Below, piece by piece: positions 1 to 9,038 of a stretch of DNA of 64,000 nucleotides; position 1 is the stretch's first letter; every line of letters begins with the position of its first letter. Source of the stretch: Ectopseudomonas khazarica (GTDB lineage: Bacteria > Pseudomonadota > Gammaproteobacteria > Pseudomonadales > Pseudomonadaceae); the NCBI RefSeq assembly GCF_004521985.1, contig NZ_SBHZ01000019.1:1-64000 (forward strand), given 5' to 3'. The position numbers and the translations under genes were made by a program. The notes beneath the pieces were generated by a model that saw only the letters and a list, made by a program, of their open reading frames with translations, was not told the origin of the DNA and searched no databases.

Positions 1-49
1 CTCTGTGGGTTGGAGGGGGCGCCAGTCTAGCAAACCCCTCCGGCGCTGC

Positions 50-2554
50 TCAGCCTTCGCGTAGCACGCTGAGCGGGCTGGCGTTGAGGGCGCGGCGGGT
101 TCCCAGTACCCCGGCCAGGCCGATCAGCAGGGCGCCGATCAGCGGCAGCAGAAGCAGCCAGGGGTGCGGTTGCCAGCTCATGTCGAAGGCATAGCGATAG
201 AGCAGGAAGCTCACCAGCTCGCAGCCCAGCGCGGCAAGCAGGCCGGCGGCGGCGCCGAGCAGACCGAACTCCGCGCGGCGGGCGCTGACCAGCAGGCGGC
301 GCTCGGCGCCCAGCGCCCGCAGCAGGGCGCCCTGGCGGATGCGCTCGTCCAGCGTCGCCTGCAGCCCCGCCAGCAGCACGGTGAGGCCGGCAGCGAGAAC
401 GAACAGCAGCACGTATTCGATGGCCAGGGTGACCTGCGCCAGGATGCTGCGCAGCTGCGCCAGCAGGGCGTCCACCTGCAGCAGGGTGACGCTGGGGAAG
501 GCGCGGCTCAGGGCGATCAGCTCGGCATCGTGGCCGGGCGGCAGATAGAAGCTGGTCAGGTAGGTGGCGGGCAGGTCCTGTAGGGTCTGTGGCTCGAAGA
601 TCATGTAGAAGTTGGGCTGGAAGCTGTCCCAGTCCACCTGGCGCAGGCTGCTTACCTGGGCCTCGCGCTCGATGCCGCCGACGTTGAAGCGCAGGCGGTC
701 GCCCAGCTTCAGCTGCAGACTTTCGGCCAGTTCGGCCTCGACGGATACGCCGGGCAGTTCGCTGGCATGGGCAGCGCCCCACCAGCTGCCGGCGGCGATC
801 AGGTTGTCGGCGGGCAACTGCTCGGCCCAGGTCAGGCTCAGGTCGCGTTGGATGGCGCGTTCGCCGCGGCTCTCCTTGGTCACCAGTTGCCGCACCGGCT
901 CATCGTTGATCATGATCAGTCGGCCCGGTACCACGGGGTACAGCGGGGCGGGGTGCGGCGACAACTCGGCCAGGCGGGCGGCGAAGGCATCGCGCTCGGC
1001 GGGCAGCACGTTGAGGGCGAAGTGATTGGGCGCATCCTCGGGCAGCTGATCCTGCCAGGTATCGAGCAACTCGCCACGCAGCAGGGCGATCAGCGCCATG
1101 GCCAGCAGGATCAGGCCGAAGGCCAGCGACTGACCGGCGGCGGCCAGCGGGTGACGCAACAGCTGGCCCAGGCCCAGGCGCCAGGGCAGGGCGGCTTTCT
1201 GCAGGAGCCGACGCAGGCTCTGCAAGCCCAGCAGAAGCAGGCCGCCGAGCAGCGCAGCAGCGAGCATGCCACCGCCCAGCAGGGCGAGGGTCAGGCGCAG
1301 GTCCAGGCTCAGTCGCCACATGATCAGGCCCAGCGCCACCAGTGCCGCGCCATAGACCAGCCAGGAGCTGGCCGGTACCGGCAGCATGTCGCGGCGCAGC
1401 ACGCGCAGCGGCGGCACGCGACCCAGCGCTGCCAGTGGCGGCAGGGCGAAGCCGGCCAGCGCCACCAAGCCGGTGGCCATGCCGGCCAGTGCCGGCCAGA
1501 TGTCGGCGGGTGGCAGATCGGCGGGAATCAGACCGCGCAGCAGATGGAACAGAATGTACTGGCCGGCCCAGCCGAGCAGGGCGCCCAGCACGCAGGCGAT
1601 CAGCCCGAGCAAGGCGAGCTGCAGGGTGAAGAGGGTCAGCGCTTCGCGTCGCGACAGGCCGAGGCAACGCAACAGCGCACTGGCATCGAAGCGCCGCGCG
1701 GCAAAGCGTGCTGCCGACAGTGCCACGGCCACGCCGGCGAGCAGAACGGCGGCGAGGCTGGCCAGGTTCAGGTAGCGCTCGGCGCGGCCCAGCGCACCGC
1801 CAACCTGGCGGTTGCCGTCGCGCGGGTCGTCCAGGCGCTGGTTCGGTTGCAGGCCTGCTTCGACGGCCTGGCGGTAGGCGGCCAGGGCCTCGGCATCGCC
1901 GCGCCAGAGCTCGCGAAAGCGCACGCGGCTGCCCGGTTGAACCACTTCGGTGGCGGCGAGATCGTCGAGATTGATCAGCACGCGCGGCGTCAGGCTGTAG
2001 AAGTCGCCAGCGGTGTCCGGGTCGTAGGTGAGCACGCGGCTCAGGCGCAGGCTCTTGGCGCCGATCTCGATCTCGTCGCCGACCTTCAGGTTCAGCGCCA
2101 CCATCAGACGGGCTTCGGCCCAGGCCTCTCCAGGTCCTGGCCCGGAACCCACTTCTTCCGCCGCATAAGGCTCGGGCGCACTGCGCAGCTCGCCGCGCAA
2201 CGGGTAGCCCGCGCTGGCGGCCTTGACGCTGGCCAGCTGGATGCCGTCCTGAGCGGCGACCACGCTGGAGAACTCCACCGCACGCGCATGCTCGAGACCC
2301 AGTTCGAGGCCGGCATCGATCTGCGCCTGATCCGCCGGTGTGCTCCCGCTCAGGCGCAGGTCGGCGGCGAGGAACTCGCTGGCGCGCAGCAGCATGGCGT
2401 CGTTCAGGCGTGCACTGAAGTAGCCGATGGCACTGCTGGCGGCCACCGCGACGAGCAGGGCGAAGAACAGCACGCGCAACTCGCCGGCACGGGCGTCACG
2501 CAGCAGCTGGCGGGCAGCGAGCGAAAGCAGGCGGACAGCGGGGACGCGATTCAT
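50..2554 (-). CDS. ABC exporter permease, FtsX/YbbP type
   Basis: Large inner-membrane permease of 834 residues with two FtsX-like halves. A basic leader (RLLSLAARQLLRDARAG) precedes a first membrane helix near residue 25. A periplasmic region follows to about 260, then a block of helices to about 520, a second periplasmic region, and a final group of helices from about 705 to 825 ending in PLSVLREG. This matches the roughly 800-residue YbbP family, partner of the ATPase YbbA. Its ATG overlaps the stop codon of the upstream ATPase by one base, so the two are translationally coupled. Such pairs beside tesA are thought to move hydrophobic or lipid-like substrates. The substrate here is unknown. 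Confidence 0.9.
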   Translation of the reverse strand: MNRVPAVRLLSLAARQLLRDARAGELRVLFFALLVAVAASSAIGYFSARLNDAMLLRASEFLAADLRLSGSTPADQAQIDAGLELGLEHARAVEFSSVVAAQDGIQLASVKAASAGYPLRGELRSAPEPYAAEEVGSGPGPGEAWAEARLMVALNLKVGDEIEIGAKSLRLSRVLTYDPDTAGDFYSLTPRVLINLDDLAATEVVQPGSRVRFRELWRGDAEALAAYRQAVEAGLQPNQRLDDPRDGNRQVGGALGRAERYLNLASLAAVLLAGVAVALSAARFAARRFDASALLRCLGLSRREALTLFTLQLALLGLIACVLGALLGWAGQYILFHLLRGLIPADLPPADIWPALAGMATGLVALAGFALPPLAALGRVPPLRVLRRDMLPVPASSWLVYGAALVALGLIMWRLSLDLRLTLALLGGGMLAAALLGGLLLLGLQSLRRLLQKAALPWRLGLGQLLRHPLAAAGQSLAFGLILLAMALIALLRGELLDTWQDQLPEDAPNHFALNVLPAERDAFAARLAELSPHPAPLYPVVPGRLIMINDEPVRQLVTKESRGERAIQRDLSLTWAEQLPADNLIAAGSWWGAAHASELPGVSVEAELAESLQLKLGDRLRFNVGGIEREAQVSSLRQVDWDSFQPNFYMIFEPQTLQDLPATYLTSFYLPPGHDAELIALSRAFPSVTLLQVDALLAQLRSILAQVTLAIEYVLLFVLAAGLTVLLAGLQATLDERIRQGALLRALGAERRLLVSARRAEFGLLGAAAGLLAALGCELVSFLLYRYAFDMSWQPHPWLLLLPLIGALLIGLAGVLGTRRALNASPLSVLREG

Positions 2555-3237
2555 CAGGGCTCCACGCGGTCGATCAGGTGCCCGGCCTCCAGGCGGATCA
2601 GGCGCTGGCAGCGATGCGCCAGGCGCTCGTCATGGGTGACCAGCACCAGCGTGGTGCCACGCTCCTGGTTGAGCTGGAACAGCAGGTCGCTGATGCGTTC
2701 ACCCGTGTGGCTGTCGAGGTTGCCGGTCGGCTCGTCGGCGAACAGCACGTCCGGATCGGCGGCAAAGGCGCGGGCAATGGCGACGCGCTGCTGTTCACCG
2801 CCGGACAGTTGCCGCGGGTAGTGGGTCAGGCGTTGCCCCAGACCGACACGTTCGAGCAAGGCGCGTGCGCGCGAACGGGCATCGGCGTGGCCTTCGAGCT
2901 CCAGCGGCAGCATCACGTTTTCCAGGGCGTTGAGGCTGTCGAGCAACTGAAATGATTGGAAGACGAAACCGACATGCTCGGCGCGCAGGCGTGCGCGCTG
3001 GTCTTCGTCGAGTTCGCCGAGGTTCTTGCCGGCCAGCAGCACGTCGCCGCCGCTGGGCAGATCGAGACCGGCCAGCAGGCCGAGCAGGGTGGATTTCCCT
3101 GAGCCGGAGCTGCCGACGATGGCCAGGCTGTCACCCTTTGCCAGGTCGAGATCGAGGTCGTGGAGGATCGTCAGCTCGCCTTCCGTGCTGCTGACCACTT
3201 TGCTAAGGTTCCGCGCAGCGAGAATGCTCGAAGTCAT
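2554..3237 (-). CDS. ABC exporter ATP-binding protein, YbbA type
   Basis: ATPase of about 227 residues, partner of the FtsX-type permease downstream. Visible motifs are Walker A GSSGSGKST, signature LSGGEQQRVAIARA, Walker B VLFADEPTG and the H-loop LVTHD, as in the LolD/MacB/YbbA group. I start it at 3237 (MTSSILAARN) rather than at the upstream ATG at 3258, because the upstream start would run into the divergent tesA start at 3249. That leaves only 11 bases between the two divergent genes, so their promoters must lie partly inside each other's coding sequence. Confidence 0.93.
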   Translation of the reverse strand: MTSSILAARNLSKVVSSTEGELTILHDLDLDLAKGDSLAIVGSSGSGKSTLLGLLAGLDLPSGGDVLLAGKNLGELDEDQRARLRAEHVGFVFQSFQLLDSLNALENVMLPLELEGHADARSRARALLERVGLGQRLTHYPRQLSGGEQQRVAIARAFAADPDVLFADEPTGNLDSHTGERISDLLFQLNQERGTTLVLVTHDERLAHRCQRLIRLEAGHLIDRVEP

Positions 3238-3248
3238 GGAGATTCCAA

Positions 3249-3854
3249 ATGCGTGCATGGTGGCTCAGTGGTGCCTTGGCCCTGATGTTCTGGGCTCAGG
3301 GAGCGGTTGCAGGCACCCTGCTTGTGGTCGGCGATAGTATCAGCGCCGCTTTTGGCCTGGATAGCCGCCAGGGATGGGTCGCCCTGCTGGAAAAACGCCT
3401 CGAACAGGAGGGCTTCGAGCACTCGGTGGTCAATGCCTCGATCAGTGGCGACACCAGCGCAGGCGGCGCCGCACGGCTCTCTGCGCTGCTTGCGGAGCAT
3501 CAGCCGGCGCTGGTCATCATCGAGCTGGGTGGCAACGATGGCCTGCGCGGCCAGCCGCCTGCGCAATTGCAACAGAATCTTGCGTCGATGGTCGAGAAGT
3601 CGCGGCAGGCCGGGGCCAAGGTGCTGTTGCTGGGTATGCGCCTGCCGCCGAATTACGGGGTGCGCTATACCACGGCCTTCGCCCAGGTCTATGTAGATGT
3701 GGCGGCGCAGGAGCAGGTCGACCTGGTGCCGTTCTTTCTCGAGGGCGTCGGTGGCGTGCCGGGGATGATGCAGGCCGATGGCATCCACCCGGGCGAGCCA
3801 GCGCAGGCGCTGTTGCTGGACAACGTCTGGCCCAGTCTCGAGCCACTGCTGTGA
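3249..3854 (+). CDS. tesA: Periplasmic GDSL esterase / acyl-CoA thioesterase I
   Basis: 201-residue SGNH hydrolase that cleaves acyl-CoA and aryl or fatty esters in the periplasm (TesA/EstA type). A signal peptide of about 21 residues ends AVA-GTLL. The catalytic serine is S30 in VVGDSIS, the oxyanion residues lie in GGNDGLRG, and the Asp/His pair is in DGIHPGEPAQ near the C-terminus. Length and motif order match the family. It is divergent from the ABC exporter pair, an arrangement common in gamma-proteobacteria. Whether the exporter and the esterase share lipid substrates is not shown. Confidence 0.95.
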   Translation: MRAWWLSGALALMFWAQGAVAGTLLVVGDSISAAFGLDSRQGWVALLEKRLEQEGFEHSVVNASISGDTSAGGAARLSALLAEHQPALVIIELGGNDGLRGQPPAQLQQNLASMVEKSRQAGAKVLLLGMRLPPNYGVRYTTAFAQVYVDVAAQEQVDLVPFFLEGVGGVPGMMQADGIHPGEPAQALLLDNVWPSLEPLL

Positions 3855-3943
3855 GCCTGGCCCACGCCTGAACCGAGTGCGGGCCGAGGCTTTTCCGGCT
3901 CGTGCCTTTCGGCTAATGTGGCCGACCTTCCACGGAGCTCCAG

Positions 3944-4225
3944 ATGCCGCGTCCCGCCTGGTCCTTGTATGCCTACCACCTGATCGAGCCAGACGAACAG
4001 CTGGACCTGTTCGCCTGTCGCGAGGTGCGCGTGCATCTGGTGGCCCGGCAACTGCGCCTGGGCGGCCATGCCGATCGCACGCTCTGTGGTGGGCTGCTTC
4101 CGGCGCAGCCGCGCTGGCACCAGCTGGACAAGGCCTGGCTGCGTGATCGGCGCCTGTGCCCGGATTGCCGTGCGACCTTCGAGGCGCAGCGGCAGGGGCT
4201 GTGCTCCAACTGGGCGGATGGCTGA
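3944..4225 (+). CDS. Conserved hypothetical protein with CPDC motif
   Basis: 93-residue soluble protein with no signal peptide. It has a CPDC pair near the C-terminus plus isolated cysteines (FACRE, LCGG, LCSNW), which suggests metal binding. It lies between tesA and the L,D-transpeptidase on the same strand, and I recall a similar small gene at this place in other pseudomonads. Codon use matches its neighbours. Function unknown. Confidence 0.7.
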   Translation: MPRPAWSLYAYHLIEPDEQLDLFACREVRVHLVARQLRLGGHADRTLCGGLLPAQPRWHQLDKAWLRDRRLCPDCRATFEAQRQGLCSNWADG

Positions 4226-4295
4226 CGTCTGCCCGGCTGTCGAATGGCGGTGTACAATCGCCGCAACATCACTCAACTCTTCAAGGACATCCCGG

Positions 4296-5252
4296 ATGTT
4301 GTCGCGCTTCTCTGCGGTCAACCGCTGTCTGACTCTGCTCGCGCTGTGCTCCAGTGCAACCGTTCAGGCGCTCGAATTTCCCTTGCCAGCGCCTGGTGAG
4401 GACGTGGTCGGCCAGGTGCAGGTGATCAAGGCCAAATACGAAGACACCTTTGCAGATCTGGGAACCGCCAACGACCTGGGCTATCTGGAAATGGTCGCGG
4501 CCAACCCGGGCGTCGACCCCTGGCTGCCGGGTGAGGGCGCCGAAGTCATTCTGCCGACCCGTTACGTGCTGCCGTCCGGGCCGCGTGAGGGCATCGTGAT
4601 CAACCTGGCCGAATACCGTCTGTACTACTTCCCGAAGGGGCAGGACGTCGTGCACACCTTCCCCCTGGGAATCGGTCGTGAAGGCTGGGGCTCGCCGCTG
4701 GGGGCCGGTCGCGTGACCGTGAAGACGCCGAACCCGGCCTGGTACCCGCCCAAGTCGATTCGCGAGGAGCACGCCGCCGAAGGCGACCACCTGCCGACCG
4801 TGGTGCCGCCAGGTCCGGACAACCCACTGGGCCCGTACAAGCTGACGCTGTCGTTCCCCGGTTACCTGATCCATGGCTCGAACAAGAAGTTCGGCATCGG
4901 CATGCGTGTCAGCCATGGCTGCTTCCGCATGCTCAACCACAATGTTCTGGAACTTGCCGCGATGGTGCCGGTGGGCACGCCGGTGCGCATCGTCAACGAG
5001 CCCTACAAGTTCGGCGTGAGTGACGGCAAGGTGTACCTGGAAGCGCATGCGCCCCTGGACGACGAGGGCAACGCCTCCGTCGTCGACAAGCACACGGCAG
5101 TGATCAACGCGCTGCTCAAGCGTGACGAACTCAGTGGCCTGCGCCTGGACTGGGAGATGGTGCGCGAAGTGGTCGCCGCCGAAGATGGCATGCCGGTGCC
5201 CATCGCCGCGCAGGTCGACAACGCGGTCGCCAGCAATTCGACGTCACTCTGA
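4296..5252 (+). CDS. L,D-transpeptidase, ErfK/YbiS/YkuD family
   Basis: 318-residue periplasmic enzyme that cross-links peptidoglycan or attaches a Braun-type lipoprotein to it. The start is placed at MLSRFSAV because a signal peptide follows directly (LALCSSATVQALEF), and the longer in-frame extension has no such feature. Residues of about 30-75 look LysM-like, followed by the YkuD domain with the catalytic signature HGSNKKFGIGMRVSHGCFRM, where the SHGC cysteine is the nucleophile. The next gene, convergent, is oprI, whose C-terminal lysine is a plausible substrate for this enzyme. That link is inference from context. Confidence 0.92.
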   Translation: MLSRFSAVNRCLTLLALCSSATVQALEFPLPAPGEDVVGQVQVIKAKYEDTFADLGTANDLGYLEMVAANPGVDPWLPGEGAEVILPTRYVLPSGPREGIVINLAEYRLYYFPKGQDVVHTFPLGIGREGWGSPLGAGRVTVKTPNPAWYPPKSIREEHAAEGDHLPTVVPPGPDNPLGPYKLTLSFPGYLIHGSNKKFGIGMRVSHGCFRMLNHNVLELAAMVPVGTPVRIVNEPYKFGVSDGKVYLEAHAPLDDEGNASVVDKHTAVINALLKRDELSGLRLDWEMVREVVAAEDGMPVPIAAQVDNAVASNSTSL

Positions 5253-5266
5253 TTCGTTGCTGACCG

Positions 5267-5297
5267 AGCCCGCCCGCATTCGTGCCGGCGGGCTTTT
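5267..5297 (+). terminator. Intrinsic terminator of L,D-transpeptidase
   Basis: Inverted repeat AGCCCGCC / GGCGGGCT (5267-5274 and 5287-5294) followed by TTTT, 15 bases after the transpeptidase stop codon. Confidence 0.75.
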
Positions 5298-5327
5298 CAT
5301 TGCCTGCGGGGCGGTTGTCGCGGCAAT

Positions 5328-5360
5328 AAAAAAGCCGGCCCAGTGAACTGGGCCGGCTTT
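5328..5360 (-). terminator. Intrinsic terminator of oprI
   Basis: Perfect 13-bp stem (5331-5343 with 5348-5360) and a 4-base loop. On the minus strand it is followed by a run of six T (5328-5333). It lies 20 bases past the oprI stop, as expected for a very highly expressed monocistronic lipoprotein gene. Confidence 0.92.
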
Positions 5361-5379
5361 CGAAAAACCGAGTCGCGAA

Positions 5380-5631
5380 TTACTTGCGGCTGGCTTTTTC
5401 CAGCATGCGCAGAGCGCGCTCGTTGGCTTCGTCAGCGGTCTGCTGAGCTTTCTGAGCGGCAGCCATGGCTTCATCAGCCTTGCGGTAGGCTTCGTCGGCA
5501 CGGGCTTGGGCGCGAGCAGCTGCGTCTTCGGTAGCAGTCAGACGAGCTTCGGTTTCTTTGGACATGCTGCTGCAACCGGTAGCCAGAACTGCGGCCAGAG
5601 CCAGAGCAGAGAATTTCAGAACGTTGTTCAT
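5380..5631 (-). CDS. oprI: Outer-membrane lipoprotein OprI (Lpp/Braun type)
   Basis: 83-residue major lipoprotein. The signal peptide ends in the lipobox LATGC, so the mature protein starts at the lipidated cysteine C20. The rest is an alanine-rich heptad coiled coil ([19 protein letters not shown]) ending in ASRK, whose terminal lysine is the usual site of covalent attachment to peptidoglycan. Length and sequence match OprI. It has its own strong terminator and an AT-rich upstream region with a leader hairpin, and it converges with an L,D-transpeptidase that could carry out the attachment. Confidence 0.97.
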   Translation of the reverse strand: MNNVLKFSALALAAVLATGCSSMSKETEARLTATEDAAARAQARADEAYRKADEAMAAAQKAQQTADEANERALRMLEKASRK

Positions 5632-5667
5632 CGTGTTCCCCTTGAGGTGGAGTTTTCCATAAAAAGC

Positions 5668-5689
5668 AATTTCCCAACTGCGGGAAATT
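5668..5689 (-). promoter_or_regulatory. Hairpin in the oprI leader
   Basis: Inverted repeat AATTTCCC / GGGAAATT with a 6-base spacer, 37 bases upstream of the oprI ATG and so probably inside its 5' untranslated RNA. A stabilising 5' hairpin would fit an abundant, long-lived mRNA. The rest of the gap up to 5901 is AT-rich promoter DNA with a run of ten T at 5752-5761. Confidence 0.45.
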
Positions 5690-5901
5690 AGCCGGCCTAC
5701 ATACTACCTATTACTTTTAGTAAGTAAACGGAGCTGGAGCAAGAGTTGCACTTTTTTTTTTCGTTATGTGAGGCTGAAAGCTAGAAAGTATGGGGGTTGC
5801 TTAAAAAACAGCCAGTTTTGCCGCAGTGGCGGCACAGGGCCTGTACGAACTGTTATAACTGTCTCGTCTTCAGAACTAAAACAATAAAGTGGGGTATGCA
5901 G

Positions 5902-7275
5902 ATGCTGGGGAATTTGGGGCTGTTACTGGGCTTGACGCTACTTATCTTCATGGCGCTGCGCGGGGTGAACATCTTTATCGCCGCGCTGTCGTGTTCGATC
6001 CTGGTCGCGCTGAGCAACGGCGTGGCGGTGCCCAAGGCCCTGCTCGAGCATTTCCCGTTCGGCCCGCTGGGGGCATTCACCTTCGCCGGCAAGTTCTTCG
6101 TGCTGTTTCTCTGCGGCGCCATCTTCGGCAAGGTGATGGCAGCGAGTCAGGCGGCCAGCAGCATCGCCCAGGCGATCACTCAGGGACTGGGCACGCAGCG
6201 CACGCTATGGGTGGCGATGCTGGTGTGTGCGGTGCTGACCTACGGCGGCGTCGTCGTGTTCGTGGTGATCTTCACCATGTATCCGCTGGGTATCACCCTG
6301 ATGCGCGAGGCCAACCTGCCCAAGCGTCTGTTCTGCGCGGCCATCGCCCTGGGGGCCGGAACCTTCACCATGACGGCGCTGCCTGGCTCGCCGTCCATCC
6401 ATAACGTGATCGCCGCCAGTGCCCTGGGCACCGACTTGTTCGCGGGAGCGTGGATCGGCCTGTTCGCCTCGCTGGTGATGATCGGCCTGGGGATGGCCTA
6501 CCTGCAGCGCGAGTGGCGCCTGGCCCGTGAACGCGGCGAGGGCTTCGAGGCCAATGCCCAGGACGAGCGCATGCAGCAGTTGGCGGGAGTGCCGGGCAGC
6601 GGGCCGCATTGGGGTGTCGCGCTGGTGCCGATCGTCGTGGTGCTGGGGGTGATTCTGCTGCCGCGCCTGCTCGCGCTCTCCGGCCTGGCGACTGCTGGCG
6701 AGGGCGCGTTCGCTCGGCTGCTGGCATTCAGTCTGTCGCAGCCGATCCTCTGGCCGAGCCTGGCCCTGGTGATCGCCACGGGCGTGGCGGTGCTGCTGTT
6801 TCCCGCGTTGCGTCGCAATACCCTGGGCCTGCTGGGGCAGGGCGCCGACGACGCGATCATGCCGCTCCTCAATACGGCTGCGGTGATCGGCTTTGGCGGT
6901 GTGGTCACGCAGACGGCGGGCTTCGCGCAGTTCGCCCAGTGGGTGCTGGCGGTGGAGCTACCTCCGCTGTTGTCCGTGTTCGCCTCCGTCAGCGTGGTCT
7001 CGGGCATCGTCGGTTCGTCCTCCGGCGGCCTGCAGATATTCATGCAGACGCTGGCGCCGCGCTACCTGGAAATGGGCGTGGAGCCCGAAGTGCTGCACCG
7101 TATCGCCACTATCACCGCCGGTGGGCTGGACTCGCTGCCGCACTGTGGCGCGGTGATCGCCATGCTGATGATCATGGGCCTGACTCACAAGCAGGCCTAC
7201 AAGGACATCTTCGTCATCACGGTGCTGATTCCGGTGCTGGCCGCGCTGCTCTGCATCGGGCTGCTGAGCCTCTGA
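5902..7275 (+). CDS. GntP-family permease
   Basis: About 457 residues, almost entirely hydrophobic with some 12 membrane helices. Motifs such as MTALPGSPSIHN, VIGFGGVV and GSSSGGLQIFMQTL, and the C-terminal DSLPHCGAVIAML, are typical of the GntP/CitMHS-like permeases that import gluconate, D-3-hydroxybutyrate or related acids. I choose the ATG at 5902 because GGGG ends seven bases before it; the ATG at 5896 sits only one base from that site. No catabolic partner is adjacent, so the substrate cannot be read from context. Confidence 0.88.
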   Translation: MLGNLGLLLGLTLLIFMALRGVNIFIAALSCSILVALSNGVAVPKALLEHFPFGPLGAFTFAGKFFVLFLCGAIFGKVMAASQAASSIAQAITQGLGTQRTLWVAMLVCAVLTYGGVVVFVVIFTMYPLGITLMREANLPKRLFCAAIALGAGTFTMTALPGSPSIHNVIAASALGTDLFAGAWIGLFASLVMIGLGMAYLQREWRLARERGEGFEANAQDERMQQLAGVPGSGPHWGVALVPIVVVLGVILLPRLLALSGLATAGEGAFARLLAFSLSQPILWPSLALVIATGVAVLLFPALRRNTLGLLGQGADDAIMPLLNTAAVIGFGGVVTQTAGFAQFAQWVLAVELPPLLSVFASVSVVSGIVGSSSGGLQIFMQTLAPRYLEMGVEPEVLHRIATITAGGLDSLPHCGAVIAMLMIMGLTHKQAYKDIFVITVLIPVLAALLCIGLLSL

Positions 7276-7406
7276 TTGGCGGGTTTGGCCTGTGTTAGAC
7301 TTGTCAGCTTGCAGTCGTTCAGGCAGGAATCGCATTTGCGCTTTTGCCGAAGCGCCGGTATGAAGTAAAGATGTGTCGCGAGTGTTTCGCGGCTAGAGGA
7401 GAGAAG

Positions 7407-7685
7407 ATGAGCGAAGGGTTGTCCATTCACCATGACCAGGCGAGTCATCAGTTCGTGACCACCGTCGAAGGTGATCGTGCCTATCTGGCCTATATGGATC
7501 TGGGCAAGCAGACGCTGGACATCTATCGAACCTTCGTACCCAACGCACTGCGCGGCCGAGGCATCGCTGCGGCACTGACCGAACATGCCCTGCGCTACGC
7601 CGAAGGCCAGGGTTACACGGTGATTCCGTCCTGCTCCTACGTCGAGCGCTACATGGAGCGTCGGCAACGCCACCAGGCCAGTTGA
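7407..7685 (+). CDS. Small GNAT-like N-acetyltransferase, YjdJ type
   Basis: 92-residue protein of the minimal GNAT family (Acetyltransf_CG). The acetyl-CoA loop appears as ALRGRGIAAALTEHAL and the end of the fold as VIPSCSYVERYM. Start chosen at MSEGLSIHHD, preceded by GAGGAGAGAAG, a good ribosome-binding site. The substrate is unknown for this family. It converges with the DAHP synthase gene over a shared terminator. Confidence 0.88.
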   Translation: MSEGLSIHHDQASHQFVTTVEGDRAYLAYMDLGKQTLDIYRTFVPNALRGRGIAAALTEHALRYAEGQGYTVIPSCSYVERYMERRQRHQAS

Positions 7686-7703
7686 GCGCGCAGCGTCGAT
7701 AGC

Positions 7704-7730
7704 AAAACGCCGGGCAATGCCCGGCGTTTT
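7704..7730. terminator. Bidirectional terminator
   Basis: Perfect 12-bp stem (7704-7715 with 7719-7730) with a 3-base loop, starting in AAAA and ending in TTTT, between the convergent GNAT and DAHP synthase genes. Confidence 0.9.
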
Positions 7731-7747
7731 CGTTACTGCTGTGGCGA

Positions 7748-8824
7748 TCAGCCGCGCTGACGCTTGGGCAGCACATCCTTGAGCTTGGCGTGCATGCTGC
7801 GCAGGGTCTTCTCGGTGGTGTCCCAGTCGATGCAGGCATCGGTGATGGAAACCCCGTACTTGAGATCGTCCAGGTTCTTCGGAATCGACTGGTTGCCCCA
7901 GCCCAGATGACTTTCCACCATCAGGCCGACGATGGACTGGTTGCCTTCGAGAATCTGGTTGGCCACGTTCTCCAGCACCAGCGGTTGCAGAGCCGGGTCC
8001 TTGTTGGAGTTGGCATGGCTGCAGTCGACCATGATGTTCGGGCGGATGCCGGCTTTTGTCAGTTCCTGCTCACAAATGGCGACGCTGACCGAGTCGTAGT
8101 TCGGCTTGCCGTTGCCGCCACGCAGCACGACGTGACCGTAGGCGTTGCCCTTGGTGGTGACGATGGATACGCCGCCTTCCTGGTTGATGCCGAGGAAACG
8201 GTGCGGGCTGGAGACCGACTGCAGGGCGTTGATCGCCACGGTCAGGCCGCCGTCGGTACCGTTCTTGAAACCGACTGCCGAGGACAGGCCCGAAGCCATT
8301 TCCCGGTGCGTCTGCGATTCGGTGGTGCGGGCGCCGATGGCCGACCAGCTGATCAGGTCCTGCAGGTACTGCGGCGAGATCGGGTCGAGCGCTTCGGTGG
8401 CGGTGGGCAGGCCCATCTCGGCCAGGTCACGCAGCAGCTGGCGGCCGATGTGCAGGCCGTCCTGAATCTTGAACGAGTCGTCCAGGTAGGGGTCGTTGAT
8501 CAGGCCTTTCCAGCCGACCGTGGTGCGTGGCTTCTCGAAGTACACGCGCATGACCAGGAACAGGCTGTCGGACAGTTCGGCGGCCAGCACCTTGAGGCGC
8601 TCGGCATATTCGTGAGCTGCCTTGATGTCGTGGATGGAGCAGGGGCCGACTACCACGAACAGGCGATGATCCTTGCCATCGAGAATGTCGCGTACCACCT
8701 GGCGACCATGGGATACGGTCTGCAGGGCGGCATCGGTCAGGGGAATCTCGCGTTTCAGCTGATCGGGGGTGATCAGGGTTTCGTTGGAAGCGACGTTGAG
8801 GTCGTCGATCGGTAAATCAGCCAT
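7748..8824 (-). CDS. 3-deoxy-7-phosphoheptulonate (DAHP) synthase, class I
   Basis: Catalyses the first step of the shikimate pathway, joining phosphoenolpyruvate and erythrose 4-phosphate. About 358 residues from MADLPIDDLN. Visible motifs include VVGPCSIHD, KPRTTVGWKG, RGGNGKPNYD and the metal-binding DCSHANSNKDP, matching the AroF/AroG/AroH family. Two further in-frame starts (8836, 8857) exist, none with a strong ribosome-binding site. The upstream 214 bases contain two short inverted repeats (8871-8883 and 8891-8907) that could belong to a leader. Which aromatic amino acid inhibits it cannot be read from sequence alone. Confidence 0.95.
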   Translation of the reverse strand: MADLPIDDLNVASNETLITPDQLKREIPLTDAALQTVSHGRQVVRDILDGKDHRLFVVVGPCSIHDIKAAHEYAERLKVLAAELSDSLFLVMRVYFEKPRTTVGWKGLINDPYLDDSFKIQDGLHIGRQLLRDLAEMGLPTATEALDPISPQYLQDLISWSAIGARTTESQTHREMASGLSSAVGFKNGTDGGLTVAINALQSVSSPHRFLGINQEGGVSIVTTKGNAYGHVVLRGGNGKPNYDSVSVAICEQELTKAGIRPNIMVDCSHANSNKDPALQPLVLENVANQILEGNQSIVGLMVESHLGWGNQSIPKNLDDLKYGVSITDACIDWDTTEKTLRSMHAKLKDVLPKRQRG

Positions 8825-9038
8825 CGTGCTACTCATCGGGTCAGGTCGTCGGGTCACGGGTGCCGGCCGCCAGGGGTCCCCTGAGGCGGTGCACAGCTAG
8901 TTTGTGCAGGGGGAGCCGAACCTTAGCGCGTACGCGGCTGCGCGACAATGGGCGATGAGTCCAATGAGCGTCATAGAGGCGGCGTATCGCTGCGAGAGGG
9001 TGTTGCGCTTCCTGCGTGTCCGGGAGGGCGGAACACCG

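Noticed and set aside
1-49. Possible gene end at the left edge
   Set aside because: 49 bases with no frame or hairpin that I could support.
767-2821. Open frame of 684 codons on the plus strand over the ABC permease
   Set aside because: Gln/His/Gly-rich antisense translation of a membrane protein gene, not a real product.
5752-5761. Run of ten T as a possible plus-strand terminator
   Set aside because: No stable stem directly precedes it on the plus strand and no plus-strand gene ends there. It is probably part of the AT-rich promoter region.
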